Counted from the stretch's first letter, positions 7,673-15,535 are shown. The stretch: 28,033 bases of DNA from Pseudomonadota bacterium (GCA_021777635.1 JAJYDI010000004.1:1-28033); one strand, 5' to 3'. Numbers and translations: made by a program. Notes: generated from the sequence alone by a model not told the origin.

Positions 7673-8917
7673 TCAGACGTGCGCTGCGGCACCGAAGAAC
7701 CAGTAACACACCGCGATCGAGGCGATCACGCCCGCCAGGTCGGCCAACAGCGCACATCCAACGGTGTGGCGCACGCGCCGGATGCCGACTGCGCCGTAGT
7801 AAACCGCGATAACGTAGAACGTGGTCTCCGTGCTGCCCTGCATGGTCGCCGCGGTGAGCGCCGGAAAGCTGTCGACGCCGTAGTGCTGCATGGTCTCGAT
7901 CAGCATCGCGCGCGCCGCACTTCCCGACAGCGGCTTGACCAACGCGGTCGGCAACGCGGGAACGAAGGCATCGTTGAAACCAAGCCCGTGCACCGCCCAG
8001 CGGATACTATCCAGTGTGAAGTCCAGCGCGCCGGATGCGCGCAGCACGCCGACCGCGCACAGCATCGCGACCAGGTAGGGAAGCAGGTCGCGCGCCACGC
8101 CGAAGCCCTCCTTAGCACCCTCGATGAAGGCCTCGTACACCGGCACTCGCCGGATAGCGCCGGCGACCAGGAAGGCGACGATCACACCGAACAGGGCCAG
8201 GTTGCCGACCAGCGACGACACGCTGGCCAGCGCCGCTGCCGATAAGGTGGCCAGCAGCGCCAGCAGCGCGCCCAGCAGCAGCGCGCCGCTGCCCAGCCAG
8301 GCCAGCGCCACCGGGTCCCACAATTTCAGTCTTTGCATGAAGGCGACGCTGAGGAGGCCGGTCAGCGTGGACGCGCTGGTGGCGAGCAGGATCGGCAAGA
8401 ACACCAGGGTCGGGTCGGGCGCGCCCTGCTGTGCGCGATACATGAAGATGCTCACCGGCAGCAAGGTGAGCGACGAGGCGTTAAGCACCAGGAACAGGAT
8501 CTGCGCGTTGCTGGCAGTATCGCTGCTTGGGTTGAGCGTCTGCAGCTCGCGCATCGCACGCAGGCCGATCGGGGTGGCAGCGTTGTCCAGCCCTAGGACG
8601 TTAGCGGCGAAGTTCAACGTGATCAGGCCGATCGCCGGATGACCTTCCGGCACCCCGGGCATCAGGCGCCGGAACAGCGGGCCCAACAGTCGCGCCAGCG
8701 CAGCGACCAGTCCGGCGCGCTCGGCGATGCGCAGCAGGCCCAGCCAGAGGGTGAGGGTGCCAAACAGCAGCACCATGACCTCGACCGAAAGTCTGGCCAT
8801 CGCGAACAGGCTGGCGACGATGGCGCCGAACACCGCCACATCACCGGCCAGCGTCCAGCGCGCCAGCGCGGCCAGCGCCGCGGTCAGGAAAAAACCAAGC
8901 CAGAGTCGATTGAGCAT
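7673..8917 (-). CDS. SpmA/SpmB-like fused nucleoside-recognition-domain membrane protein
   Basis: The product (414 aa) is a polytopic inner-membrane protein of about ten hydrophobic segments that corresponds to Bacillus SpmA and SpmB joined in one chain. The N-terminal half has ITLNFAANVLGLDNAATPIGLRAM, the Gate (nucleoside recognition) signature of SpmA. The C-terminal half has LPTALVKPLSGSAARAM and MQGSTETTFYVIAVYYGAVGI, characteristic of SpmB. In Bacillus these are named for spore maturation; in non-sporulating proteobacteria the fused form is widespread and its transported substrate is unknown to me. AGGGGAG lies just before the ATG on the minus strand. Divergent from envC, with 197 bases between the two starts, and convergent with the NnrU-family gene. 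Confidence 0.87.
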   Translation of the reverse strand: MLNRLWLGFFLTAALAALARWTLAGDVAVFGAIVASLFAMARLSVEVMVLLFGTLTLWLGLLRIAERAGLVAALARLLGPLFRRLMPGVPEGHPAIGLITLNFAANVLGLDNAATPIGLRAMRELQTLNPSSDTASNAQILFLVLNASSLTLLPVSIFMYRAQQGAPDPTLVFLPILLATSASTLTGLLSVAFMQRLKLWDPVALAWLGSGALLLGALLALLATLSAAALASVSSLVGNLALFGVIVAFLVAGAIRRVPVYEAFIEGAKEGFGVARDLLPYLVAMLCAVGVLRASGALDFTLDSIRWAVHGLGFNDAFVPALPTALVKPLSGSAARAMLIETMQHYGVDSFPALTAATMQGSTETTFYVIAVYYGAVGIRRVRHTVGCALLADLAGVIASIAVCYWFFGAAAHV

Positions 8918-9063
8918 GCGCTCCCCTGTGCAGGCCAGCGCCGTGACGATCCATCGTCGCGGCGCACTCGCATGCTAACCCGCCGCCGCGCCGGATCGGC
9001 CAGGCCGGCGCGGCGCGCGTTTCGCCGCCGTGGCGCCCGGGAGCAGGCGCGACCGCTTGCCGC

Positions 9064-9080
9064 CGGCAGCGGCGCTGCCG
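9064..9080. repeat. Perfect inverted repeat upstream of envC
   Basis: CGGCAGC (9064-9070) and GCTGCCG (9074-9080) form a seven-base-pair stem with a three-base loop. It lies about twenty bases upstream of the proposed -10 element of envC in the divergent region shared with the SpmA/SpmB-like gene. It could be an operator or a chance product of high G+C. Confidence 0.4.
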
Positions 9081-9098
9081 CGCCGGCCGCCCGGTGTT

Positions 9099-9107
9099 TG
9101 CCATAAT
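9099..9107 (+). promoter_or_regulatory. Candidate extended -10 promoter for envC
   Basis: TGCCATAAT fits the TGn-plus-hexamer form of an extended -10 element, which can work without a good -35. Its last base is eight bases before the A of the envC ATG at 9115, so transcription would begin at or next to the start codon. No Shine-Dalgarno sequence is visible between them. Confidence 0.42.
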
Positions 9108-9114
9108 CATCGCT

Positions 9115-10272
9115 ATGCCGATGCCCCCCGCCGTCCCGCGCCGCATGCGCATGCTGCTACTTGCATCGCTTGCATGCGCCGGCATCGCTGCGGCGGCGTC
9201 GGCACCCGATCCGGGGAACAAGGCCGCGCAGGCGGCCGCGCAGCAGAAGCTGGACGCGGTGCGGGCTACGATCGCTGCGTTGGTGCAGCAGCAGCAGGCC
9301 ACCGTCAGCGAGCGCGACCAGATGGACGCGGCCTTGGCACAACAGGCGCAGCAGCTGGCTGCCGCGGCCATCGCCGAGCGCAACGCGGCGGTCGCTCTGG
9401 ATGCACGCCGTGAGGACCAGCAGCGTCTTGAGGCTCGGCGCGCGCTGCTGCAAGCGAAACTGGATGGACAGCGCGCGGCGCTAGCCAGCCTGCTGCGCGC
9501 AGCCTATGCGCAGGGCCGGGATTCCGATCTGCGCCTGCTGCTCGGCGACAGCGACGTCGCCCGCGTGGAGCGCGCGCTTACCTACGCGCAATATCTTCAG
9601 TCGGCGCAGATCGACCGCATCAACACGCTGCAGGGCGATCTGCGGCAGCTCGACGCCGTGCAGGCGGCGCTGGTGCAAAGCCAGACCGCGCTTGCGTCTG
9701 CCCAGATCCAGGCCCATGCCACCGCCGCCGCGCTGTCCGTGCAGCGGGCGCGGCAGCTGGCACTGCGCGATCTGGCTAGCGCGCGCTTTCGCGATCAGGC
9801 CGCGCGCCTGGCCGCGCTCAAGAGCGACGAGCAGAATCTCGAATCACTTCTGCGGCGGCTACGCGACGTCTTCGCCGACATTCCCAAGTCACTGCCCGCC
9901 GATCGCCCGTTCGTGGAGCTGCGTGGGCGGCTGCCGTGGCCGGCGCGCGGCGCGGTCAAGACGGGAGAGGGCGGTCTGGAGATCGCCGCCACAGCTGGCA
10001 GCACGGTGCGCGCGGTGGCGCACGGACGCGTCGCCTATGCCCAGTGGCTGCGTGGCTTCGGCATGCTGGTGATCGTCGATCACGGCGGCGGCTGGATGAG
10101 TCTTTACGGAAACAATGAAAGCCTAATGGTGCGGGTGGGCGACTGGGTAGATGCCGGTCAGGCCGTCGCGACCGCCGCCGCGCCGGGCCCTGGGCAGAAC
10201 GGCGTCTATTTCGGCCTGCGCCATGACAGCAAGGCCGTCGACGCGCGCATATGGCTGACGATGCGGCGCTGA
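9115..10272 (+). CDS. envC: Murein hydrolase activator EnvC
   Basis: The product (385 aa) is a periplasmic activator of cell-division amidases (AmiA/AmiB type) that works with FtsEX in known systems. A signal peptide (positive MRMLLLASLACAGIAAAASA region) is followed by a long coiled coil rich in Ala, Gln, Leu and Arg (about residues 35-260). A C-terminal LytM/M23-like domain spans about residues 275-385. That domain has lost the zinc ligands: the usual HxGxD region reads GGLEIAA, and the HxH region reads VYFGLR, as in EnvC proteins that activate rather than cut. The phrases GRVAYAQWLRGFGMLVIVDHGGGWMSLYG and LRHDSKAVDARIWL parallel E. coli EnvC. The start at ATG 9115 is preferred; a GTG at 9094 is possible but would put an isoleucine-rich extension before the signal peptide. 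Confidence 0.9.
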   Translation: MPMPPAVPRRMRMLLLASLACAGIAAAASAPDPGNKAAQAAAQQKLDAVRATIAALVQQQQATVSERDQMDAALAQQAQQLAAAAIAERNAAVALDARREDQQRLEARRALLQAKLDGQRAALASLLRAAYAQGRDSDLRLLLGDSDVARVERALTYAQYLQSAQIDRINTLQGDLRQLDAVQAALVQSQTALASAQIQAHATAAALSVQRARQLALRDLASARFRDQAARLAALKSDEQNLESLLRRLRDVFADIPKSLPADRPFVELRGRLPWPARGAVKTGEGGLEIAATAGSTVRAVAHGRVAYAQWLRGFGMLVIVDHGGGWMSLYGNNESLMVRVGDWVDAGQAVATAAAPGPGQNGVYFGLRHDSKAVDARIWLTMRR

Positions 10273-10356
10273 CGGTCGCGGCGCTGAGGCCATCGCCGCC
10301 ATTGGGGCGCCGAGCCCTGCGTTGGGCTTCCCGATCGGGGCGCGGTGCGTTGTTGT

Positions 10357-10385
10357 CGCGCCCTTGTGCACCCGGTCACAGGGCG
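10357..10385 (+). terminator. Imperfect hairpin downstream of envC
   Basis: CGCCCTTGTG (10359-10368) pairs with CACAGGGCG (10377-10385) with a single bulged T, enclosing an eight-base loop. It lies about 85 bases after the envC stop and before the CPBP gene. No T tract follows, so it is a weak terminator candidate or a processing/regulatory hairpin. Confidence 0.3.
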
Positions 10386-10454
10386 AAGGCGTGATTGCAA
10401 CAAAAGGTCACGTCGCGCCGCAGTCGCCGGTTGCCCGATCGCTGCGGATGGCTA

Positions 10455-11237
10455 ATGCGCGTGCGCCGTGCCGGCGTCGAGGTGTCCTTGGTGACCACGC
10501 GTGTACTCGCCCTGCGTTCAAGCCCCGCTGCGGCCAGTATGCGGCAGGGCTTCGGCCATGCCTCGCGCGCGCTGGCGGTATACCTGGGCCTGATTGGCAT
10601 TGGCAGCGCCGGCGTGCTGCGCTTGGCTGCGTGGCTGCAGCAGGGGCATCGACTGGGTGGGCACCCGCAGCTGATCACCGGCAGCGCACTCGTGCTGGCT
10701 CAGCTGGTCGCCAGCGTGGTAACCCTAGGCTGGCTGCGCTCGCGGGCCGGATCGCTGTGGTCGCAGGCGGAGCTGCCCGGCTACGGTTTCCGTCGCACGA
10801 CCCGCAGTTGGGTGCTGCGCGGCGAGGTCGGCGGTCTCGCCCTTGCGATTGCCGCCGCACTGCTCGGCCACTGGCTGGATGGCGGCCGCTCAGCGCAGGC
10901 GTCACTGCAGGGCCCCCTTCTGGCGACCGGGCTACGCTGGTCGCTGACCGGCATCGGCATAGTCTTGTCGCCGTGTCTGGAGGAGACGGTGTTCCGCGGC
11001 GCCCTGCTGGGCGCCTTGGCGCCCGCGCTGGGGACCCTTGGCGCCGTCCTGACCAGCACCCTTGTGTTCACTCTGCTGCATGCGTTCGGGATGCACGGGC
11101 ACTGGTGGGGCCTGCTGCCGATCGCGGTGCTGGGTCTGTTCTGTGCCGGGTTGCGGGTGCGTTCGGGCTCGCTCGCGCCGGGCATCATCGCCCACACCAG
11201 TTTTAATGTCTTGGCCGGTCTCGGCAGCCTGATCTGA
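10455..11237 (+). CDS. CPBP-family intramembrane metalloprotease homologue (Abi domain)
   Basis: The product (about 260 aa from this start) is an inner-membrane protein with several hydrophobic segments and the three motifs of the CPBP (CAAX protease and bacteriocin-processing) family: EETVFR with Glu176, Glu177 and Arg181; FTLLH with Phe205 and His209; and HTSFN with His247 and Asn251. These residues form the active site in Rce1-type glutamate intramembrane proteases. All are intact, so activity is plausible but the substrate is unknown. The start is uncertain. ATG 10455 is chosen as the first ATG; GTG 10491 has a better-placed GAGGTG ribosome-binding site; ATG 10539 would begin just before the first membrane segment. 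It lies between envC and the S41 protease gene, on the same strand. Confidence 0.8.
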   Translation: MRVRRAGVEVSLVTTRVLALRSSPAAASMRQGFGHASRALAVYLGLIGIGSAGVLRLAAWLQQGHRLGGHPQLITGSALVLAQLVASVVTLGWLRSRAGSLWSQAELPGYGFRRTTRSWVLRGEVGGLALAIAAALLGHWLDGGRSAQASLQGPLLATGLRWSLTGIGIVLSPCLEETVFRGALLGALAPALGTLGAVLTSTLVFTLLHAFGMHGHWWGLLPIAVLGLFCAGLRVRSGSLAPGIIAHTSFNVLAGLGSLI

Positions 11238-11279
11238 GCGCGGCGCGCGCGAGGCCGCGTCATTCACCCGCATGCGGGG

Positions 11280-11285
11280 CATAAT
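11280..11285 (+). promoter_or_regulatory. Candidate -10 element upstream of the S41 protease gene
   Basis: CATAAT, the same hexamer as in the proposed envC promoter, lies 22 bases upstream of the ATG at 11308. No good -35 is seen. A normal GGAG ribosome-binding site (11298-11301) separates it from the start codon, so this transcript would not be leaderless. Confidence 0.3.
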
Positions 11286-11307
11286 CGGGCGATTGCCGGA
11301 GTGCCCC

Positions 11308-12651
11308 ATGCGCCTTGCCCCGCTCGCCCTGGTTCTGCTGTGGTTCGCATCTGCCGCGTGGGGTGCCGCGCCGCCGACGGCTGCGGCGCCGGCTGTGCCG
11401 GTCCCGCCGGCCGCCGTGGAGGCGCCGGTGGGCAGCGCCGGCCCCAGTCTCGCCGACATCCAGACGTTCACCCGCGTCTTCGAGCTAGTGCGTCAGGCTT
11501 ATGTCGACAAGGTCGATGATCACACGCTGATGCAGTCGGCGATCACCGGCATGCTGGCCGGGCTCGATCCGCACAGCGAGTTCCTCACTCGCAAGGGTCT
11601 CGAGCAGCTCGACGAGGAAACGAGCGGCCGCTATGGCGGGCTCGGCATTGAGGTGGCCCAGATCAACGGCCAGTTGCGCGTCATCGCGCCGATCGACGGC
11701 ACGCCCGCGGCGCGCGCAGGCATGCTACCCGGCGACGTGATCCTTGGCATCAATGGCAGGGCCGTGGATCCCGACGCGCTCAACGCCGCGGTGGACCAGC
11801 TGCGCGGTGCGCCGGGCACCACGATTACGCTGAGCGTGCTGCACCCGCAGGCCAGCAAACCGGTCGAGCTTACCCTGACACGCGAGCGCATCCAGATCGC
11901 CAGCGTGCGTTCGCGCCTGCTGCAGCCGGGCTACGCTTACCTGCGCATCAGCCAGTTCCAGGACGACACCGTCACCGAGTTGACGCGGCAGATCGAGGCG
12001 CTGCAGAAAAAAGGCGGTCCACTGCAGGGTGCGGTGCTCGATCTGCGCTCCAACCCGGGCGGACTGGTAACTGCGGCAGTGGGTGTCGCCGATGATTTTC
12101 TCGACCACGGCACCATCGTCAGCACGCGCGGTCGCCTGAAGCAGGCGGACATGACCTTCACCGCGCAGGGTGATGGCGACCTTCTCAAGGGTGCGCCGCT
12201 GGTGGTGCTGGTGGACAACGGCACCGCGTCGGCCGCCGAAATCGTTGCCGGCGCGCTTAAGGACAATCACCGCGCGGTCCTGATGGGCCGGCGCACCTTC
12301 GGCAAGGGTTCGGTGCAGACCGTGCTGCCGCTGCCGGGCGGCGATGCAGTCAAGCTAACCACCGCGCGCTACTACACGCCGGATGGTGGGTCGATCCAGG
12401 CGCGTGGCATCGAGCCCGACATCCGCCTCGCCGACGCGACGGTCAGGCTCGATCACGGTCCGCAGCTGATCCAGCGCGAAGCTGACCTGCCCAATCACCT
12501 AGCCGGCAATGCATCCGCGGACAGCGTCGGGGGCGGCGAAGGCAAGCTGGCCGGTGACGACTACTGGTTGTCCGAGGCACTGCACGTCGCGCAGGGGCTG
12601 GCGGTGGCGCGCGCCACGGCCGCATCGCAACCGGCGCCCCGGAACCGCTGA
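11308..12651 (+). CDS. ctpA: Carboxy-terminal processing protease, S41 family (CtpA-like)
   Basis: The product (447 aa) is an exported serine protease with a Ser/Lys dyad. A signal peptide (MRLAPLALVLLWFASAAWGA) is followed by a Pro/Ala-rich linker, then the N-terminal helical region with GLDPHSEFL. Next is a PDZ domain (about residues 105-190, GGLGIEVAQINGQ and GMLPGDVILGING) and the protease core with LRSNPGGL. The catalytic Ser308 is in NGTASAAEIVAGAL and Lys333 is in RRTFGKGSVQ, the usual 25-residue spacing. The C-terminal end is variable. Such proteases trim periplasmic or outer-membrane proteins and peptidoglycan hydrolases in known systems. envC and an S41 protease gene are neighbours in many relatives (my recollection); here the CPBP gene sits between them. 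The start is fixed by the signal peptide and the GGAG six bases upstream. Confidence 0.93.
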   Translation: MRLAPLALVLLWFASAAWGAAPPTAAAPAVPVPPAAVEAPVGSAGPSLADIQTFTRVFELVRQAYVDKVDDHTLMQSAITGMLAGLDPHSEFLTRKGLEQLDEETSGRYGGLGIEVAQINGQLRVIAPIDGTPAARAGMLPGDVILGINGRAVDPDALNAAVDQLRGAPGTTITLSVLHPQASKPVELTLTRERIQIASVRSRLLQPGYAYLRISQFQDDTVTELTRQIEALQKKGGPLQGAVLDLRSNPGGLVTAAVGVADDFLDHGTIVSTRGRLKQADMTFTAQGDGDLLKGAPLVVLVDNGTASAAEIVAGALKDNHRAVLMGRRTFGKGSVQTVLPLPGGDAVKLTTARYYTPDGGSIQARGIEPDIRLADATVRLDHGPQLIQREADLPNHLAGNASADSVGGGEGKLAGDDYWLSEALHVAQGLAVARATAASQPAPRNR

Positions 12652-12714
12652 CGTGCTTGCCGCAACGATCCCGATGTCTGCCGCGCATGCCTCGAAGGGC
12701 CGCTACGCGGAATT

Positions 12715-13830
12715 TCAGTAGTCGGAGCCGAAGCTATCACCCTCGACCAGGTCCGCCGGCGCGTTCCCGCCGCCTTCGGCGAGGCGGATCTTCAGCGCCA
12801 AGCCGTCGCGAGAATCGGCCTTACTGAGCGCCTCCTCGAGATCGATCTTGCCTTCCTTGTACAGGCGGTATAGCGCCTGATCGAAGGTCTGCATGCCGTC
12901 CTGCAGACTCCGGTCCATCGCCTCCTTGATCTCGTGGATCTGGCCGCGGCGGATCATGTCGCGGATCAGAGGCGTGTTGATCAGCACCTCGACCGCCGGC
13001 AGGCGGCGGCCGTCCTTTCCGGTAACCAGGCGCTGGCTGATCACCGCACGCAGGTTTAGCGCCAGATTCATCAGCACGTTGCGGTGCGCCGATTCGGTAA
13101 AGAAGTTGAGGATGCGCTCCAGCGTCTGATCGGCATTGTTCGAATGCAGCGTAGCCAGGCACAGGTGGCCGGTTTCGGAGAACGAGATCGCCGCCTCCAT
13201 GGTGTTGGAGTCGCGGATCTCTCCGATCATGATCACGTCCGGGGCCTCGCGCATCGCGTTCTTCAGCGCCTCGTGGTAACCGTGGGTGTCGAGGCCGACC
13301 TCACGCTGGTTGACAATCGAGCGCTTGTGGCGATGCAGGAACTCGATCGGATCCTCGATGGTGAGGATGTGGCCGGGCGTGCTCTGGTTGCGGTGGTCGA
13401 TCATCGCTGCCAGCGTGGTCGACTTGCCCGAACCAGTGGCGCCGACCACCAAGATCAGTCCGCGCGGATCCATGATCAGATCCTTAAAGATCTGCGGCAG
13501 CTTCAGCTGATCAATGCTGGGGATGTCGCTCTTAATCGCGCGGATCACCATGCCCACTTCGCCGCGCTGCTTGAACACGTTGATGCGAAAGCGGCCGGCG
13601 TCCTTGACCGCGATCGCCATGTTCTGCTCGAGATCGCGCTCGAACTGCGGCACCTGACCCTCGTCCATCAGCGAGTAGGCAATCTTCTTGACCATGCCGC
13701 TGGGCAGACCAGTGTTGCCGAGCGGATAGAGTCGGCCCTCGACCTTGATGTGAACCGGCGCGCCGGTGGTCAGGAACATGTCCGACGCGCCCTTGTCCAC
13801 CATCAGCTTGAGGAAGTACCCGATATCCAT
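12715..13830 (-). CDS. pilU: Type IV pilus retraction ATPase PilU
   Basis: The product (371 aa) is a cytoplasmic hexameric ATPase of the PilT/PilU family that works with PilT in pilus retraction and twitching motility. The N-terminal PAS-like part (residues 1-100) begins MDIGYFLKLMVDKGASDMFL, the PilU rather than PilT form. Walker A is GATGSGKST (residues 130-138), the Asp box is ILTIEDPIEF, Walker B is DVIMIGEIRD, and the His box is GHLCLATLHSNN; all are intact. The tail DSRDGLALKIRL is typical of PilU. The start at 13830 is chosen because GAGGGTGAC precedes it; the frame extends eleven codons further without family resemblance. pilT, usually adjacent, is not in the window. The gene converges on the S41 protease gene and diverges from a lipoprotein gene. 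Confidence 0.95.
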   Translation of the reverse strand: MDIGYFLKLMVDKGASDMFLTTGAPVHIKVEGRLYPLGNTGLPSGMVKKIAYSLMDEGQVPQFERDLEQNMAIAVKDAGRFRINVFKQRGEVGMVIRAIKSDIPSIDQLKLPQIFKDLIMDPRGLILVVGATGSGKSTTLAAMIDHRNQSTPGHILTIEDPIEFLHRHKRSIVNQREVGLDTHGYHEALKNAMREAPDVIMIGEIRDSNTMEAAISFSETGHLCLATLHSNNADQTLERILNFFTESAHRNVLMNLALNLRAVISQRLVTGKDGRRLPAVEVLINTPLIRDMIRRGQIHEIKEAMDRSLQDGMQTFDQALYRLYKEGKIDLEEALSKADSRDGLALKIRLAEGGGNAPADLVEGDSFGSDY

Positions 13831-13842
13831 GTCACCCTCGCG

Positions 13843-13872
13843 TTGCCAAGCCCGTGCCGTCACACTGAGAAT
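13843..13872 (+). promoter_or_regulatory. Candidate sigma70-type promoter for the DUF4398 lipoprotein gene
   Basis: TTGCCA (13843-13848) and GAGAAT (13867-13872), 18 bases apart, resemble -35 and -10 hexamers in the 68-base divergent gap with pilU. Transcription would start about twenty bases before the ATG at 13899. Confidence 0.33.
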
Positions 13873-13898
13873 AGACCCAGCCCGAATCGGGGATCGTT

Positions 13899-14384
13899 AT
13901 GGCACGCCCGTCGCCAAAAATCTATCGTACCGTTCCGTTTTTCAGCATCCTGCTGCTGGCCGCCTGCGCGACCACGCCGCCGCCCGTCGACGCCATGCGC
14001 GGCGCCGAGTCGATGGTGCAGGCCGCCAAGGATGCGCAGGCTCCGATCTATGCACCGCTGGAGCTGGGCGCCGCGGAGCAGCGGCTGGATGCCGCGCACG
14101 CGATGATGGCCGCGAAGAAGTACGACAACGCCGCCACGCTCGCCAGCGAAGCCGAGGCCGCGGCCGAACTGGCGCGCGCCAAGGCGCGCCTCGGCCGGCT
14201 GCGCGACGCGATCCGCCGCCGCAGCGCCGACAACGCGCATCTGCGCAAGGATTTGCTCGAGCGCACGGCACCGCCGCCCGCGGCGCCGGCCGAACCGGCT
14301 AGCGTACCGCCGGCCGCTGATGTGCTGTTGCCGACGCCGTCCGCCAGTACTCCTGATGCCGTGGACAACGGAGGTGGCCGATGA
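13899..14384 (+). CDS. DUF4398 domain lipoprotein
   Basis: The product (161 aa) is a predicted lipoprotein: a basic N-terminus and hydrophobic stretch lead to a lipobox LLAAC with the lipidated Cys at about residue 23. The mature part has an Ala-rich helical repeat (APLELGAAEQRLDAAHAMMAAKKYDNAATLASEAEAAAELARAKA is the core, described here by its first and last residues 50 to 95) that fits DUF4398. It ends in a Pro/Ala-rich tail from about residue 125. A GGGGAT lies before the ATG. Its stop overlaps the ATG of the OmpA-like gene, so the two are translated together and probably act together at the envelope. The function of DUF4398 proteins is not known to me; a periplasm-spanning or peptidoglycan-linked scaffold is a guess. 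Confidence 0.82.
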   Translation: MARPSPKIYRTVPFFSILLLAACATTPPPVDAMRGAESMVQAAKDAQAPIYAPLELGAAEQRLDAAHAMMAAKKYDNAATLASEAEAAAELARAKARLGRLRDAIRRRSADNAHLRKDLLERTAPPPAAPAEPASVPPAADVLLPTPSASTPDAVDNGGGR

Positions 14385-15349
14385 ACCGCCTGCACGCACT
14401 GGCTGCGATGGCCCTGCTGGCTGCGATGGGCGTCGTTTCGGCGCCACTGCAAGCCGCTGACAAGCCCGACCTGGATTACCAGCGCCTCAGCGCCAGCCTT
14501 GCCACTCTGGCGCAGGATCCGACCCTCGGCCGCTACGCACTGGGTGAGCAGGCGCGTGCGCGAGAAGCGCTGCAGCGCCTGCTCGGTACCAGTGGCAAGG
14601 AGCGCCGGCACCTGCTCTATCTGGCCGAGCATCGGGTCGCGATCGCGCAGACCGAGGCCGAGGTCGAGGATGCGCAGACCAAGATGGCGCAGCTGCAGCG
14701 CGAGCACGATCACATCCTGCTCGAGGCCAGCCGTCGCGATGCGGAAACCGCACGCAAGGAACTCGAGCAGCAGCGCCTGCAGAGCATGGCCGCAAACGAA
14801 GCAGCAGAGCGGATGCAGGCCCAGGGCCAGGCCTACGCCCAGCAGGCACAACAGTCGGCGCTGGAGGCGGCACAGGCGACCAAGCTGGCAGCGGCGCAGG
14901 CGCAGGCCGCGACGCTGGCAAAGAAGGAAGCTTCCCTGGCCGAAGCGGCAGTGCGCGCGATGCGCGCGCGACTGGACACCCTGACCCCGACCCGCGGCGC
15001 GCGTGGCATGCAGATCACGCTCGAGGATTACGCCTTCGCGCCGGGCCAGGCCAAATTGCGGCCGGAGGCACGCGGGCACCTGGGCAAGCTGGTCGAGTTC
15101 GTCCAGGCGCATCCCGGCAAGCCGATCCTGATCGAGGGCTACACCGATTCGACCGGCAGTGCGGCCGGCAATCTGGCGCTGTCGCGGCAGCGTGCCCAGG
15201 CCGTGGCCGATGCGCTCACCGCCGCCGGCGTCAGCGCCAGGCGCATCCATGTGGCGGGCCGTGGCGAGGCCGATCCGGTGGCTTCCAACGCCACCGCCGT
15301 GGGGCGTGCCCGGAATCGCCGGGTGGTCGTGACCCTGCGCGATCGGTGA
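14381..15349 (+). CDS. OmpA-family protein with N-terminal helical DUF4398-like region
   Basis: The product (322 aa) is exported (signal peptide MNRLHALAAMALLAAMGVVSAPLQA). A DUF4398-like helical segment (about residues 30-90) is followed by a long Ala/Gln/Glu-rich coiled coil (about 85-200) and a C-terminal OmpA/MotB peptidoglycan-binding domain (about 210-322). That domain shows YAFAPGQAKLRPEA, IEGYTDSTGS, NLALSRQRAQAVADAL, GRGEADPVASN and GRARNRRV; the Asp and Arg that bind diaminopimelate in this family are present. There is no beta-barrel, so it is a periplasmic anchor rather than a porin. The start overlaps the lipoprotein stop by four bases. Related two-gene units occur in other gammaproteobacteria; the role is probably envelope integrity. 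Confidence 0.88.
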   Translation: MNRLHALAAMALLAAMGVVSAPLQAADKPDLDYQRLSASLATLAQDPTLGRYALGEQARAREALQRLLGTSGKERRHLLYLAEHRVAIAQTEAEVEDAQTKMAQLQREHDHILLEASRRDAETARKELEQQRLQSMAANEAAERMQAQGQAYAQQAQQSALEAAQATKLAAAQAQAATLAKKEASLAEAAVRAMRARLDTLTPTRGARGMQITLEDYAFAPGQAKLRPEARGHLGKLVEFVQAHPGKPILIEGYTDSTGSAAGNLALSRQRAQAVADALTAAGVSARRIHVAGRGEADPVASNATAVGRARNRRVVVTLRDR

Positions 15350-15401
15350 TTACAACCCCATGATTTGACGCGATTTAAAGGGGGCGTCGGCGGCGGTCGA
15401 C

Positions 15402-15535
15402 GGCGCCTTGCCAAGCCCGGTGGGGCGGAGTAGCGTCGGAACTCCGCGGGGCTTGGCGCCCCCGGGAAGCGGGAACCGCACCCCCATGTACTTCCTGGTC
15501 TGTCAATGAACTCCCGCCCCGGCTACCGGTGCGGG
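15402..15535 (+). ncRNA. Candidate structured RNA or structured leader in the gap before the YdcH-like gene
   Basis: The 280 bases between the OmpA-like gene and the YdcH-like gene contain no convincing reading frame but strong inverted repeats. A nested hairpin has an outer stem GCCAAGCCC (15410-15418) with GGGCTTGGC (15449-15457), and an inner stem GCGGAGT (15425-15431) with ACTCCGC (15441-15447) closing a nine-base loop. A second hairpin at 15513-15535 has five plus four base pairs around one mismatch and a CTA loop. CGTCC/GGACG (15582-15593) may form a third. I could not match the whole to tmRNA, SRP RNA, RNase P RNA, 6S RNA or a known riboswitch. It may be a small RNA, a 5' leader, or partly the terminator of the upstream operon. 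Confidence 0.35.

Noticed and set aside
9900..10272. The EnvC LytM domain as an active peptidoglycan endopeptidase
   Set aside because: The histidine and aspartate zinc ligands are absent from both motif positions.
13843..15419. The 12-base word TTGCCAAGCCCG occurs at 13843 and 15408
   Set aside because: In 28 kb of G+C-rich sequence several shared 12-base words are expected by chance, and the flanking bases differ.
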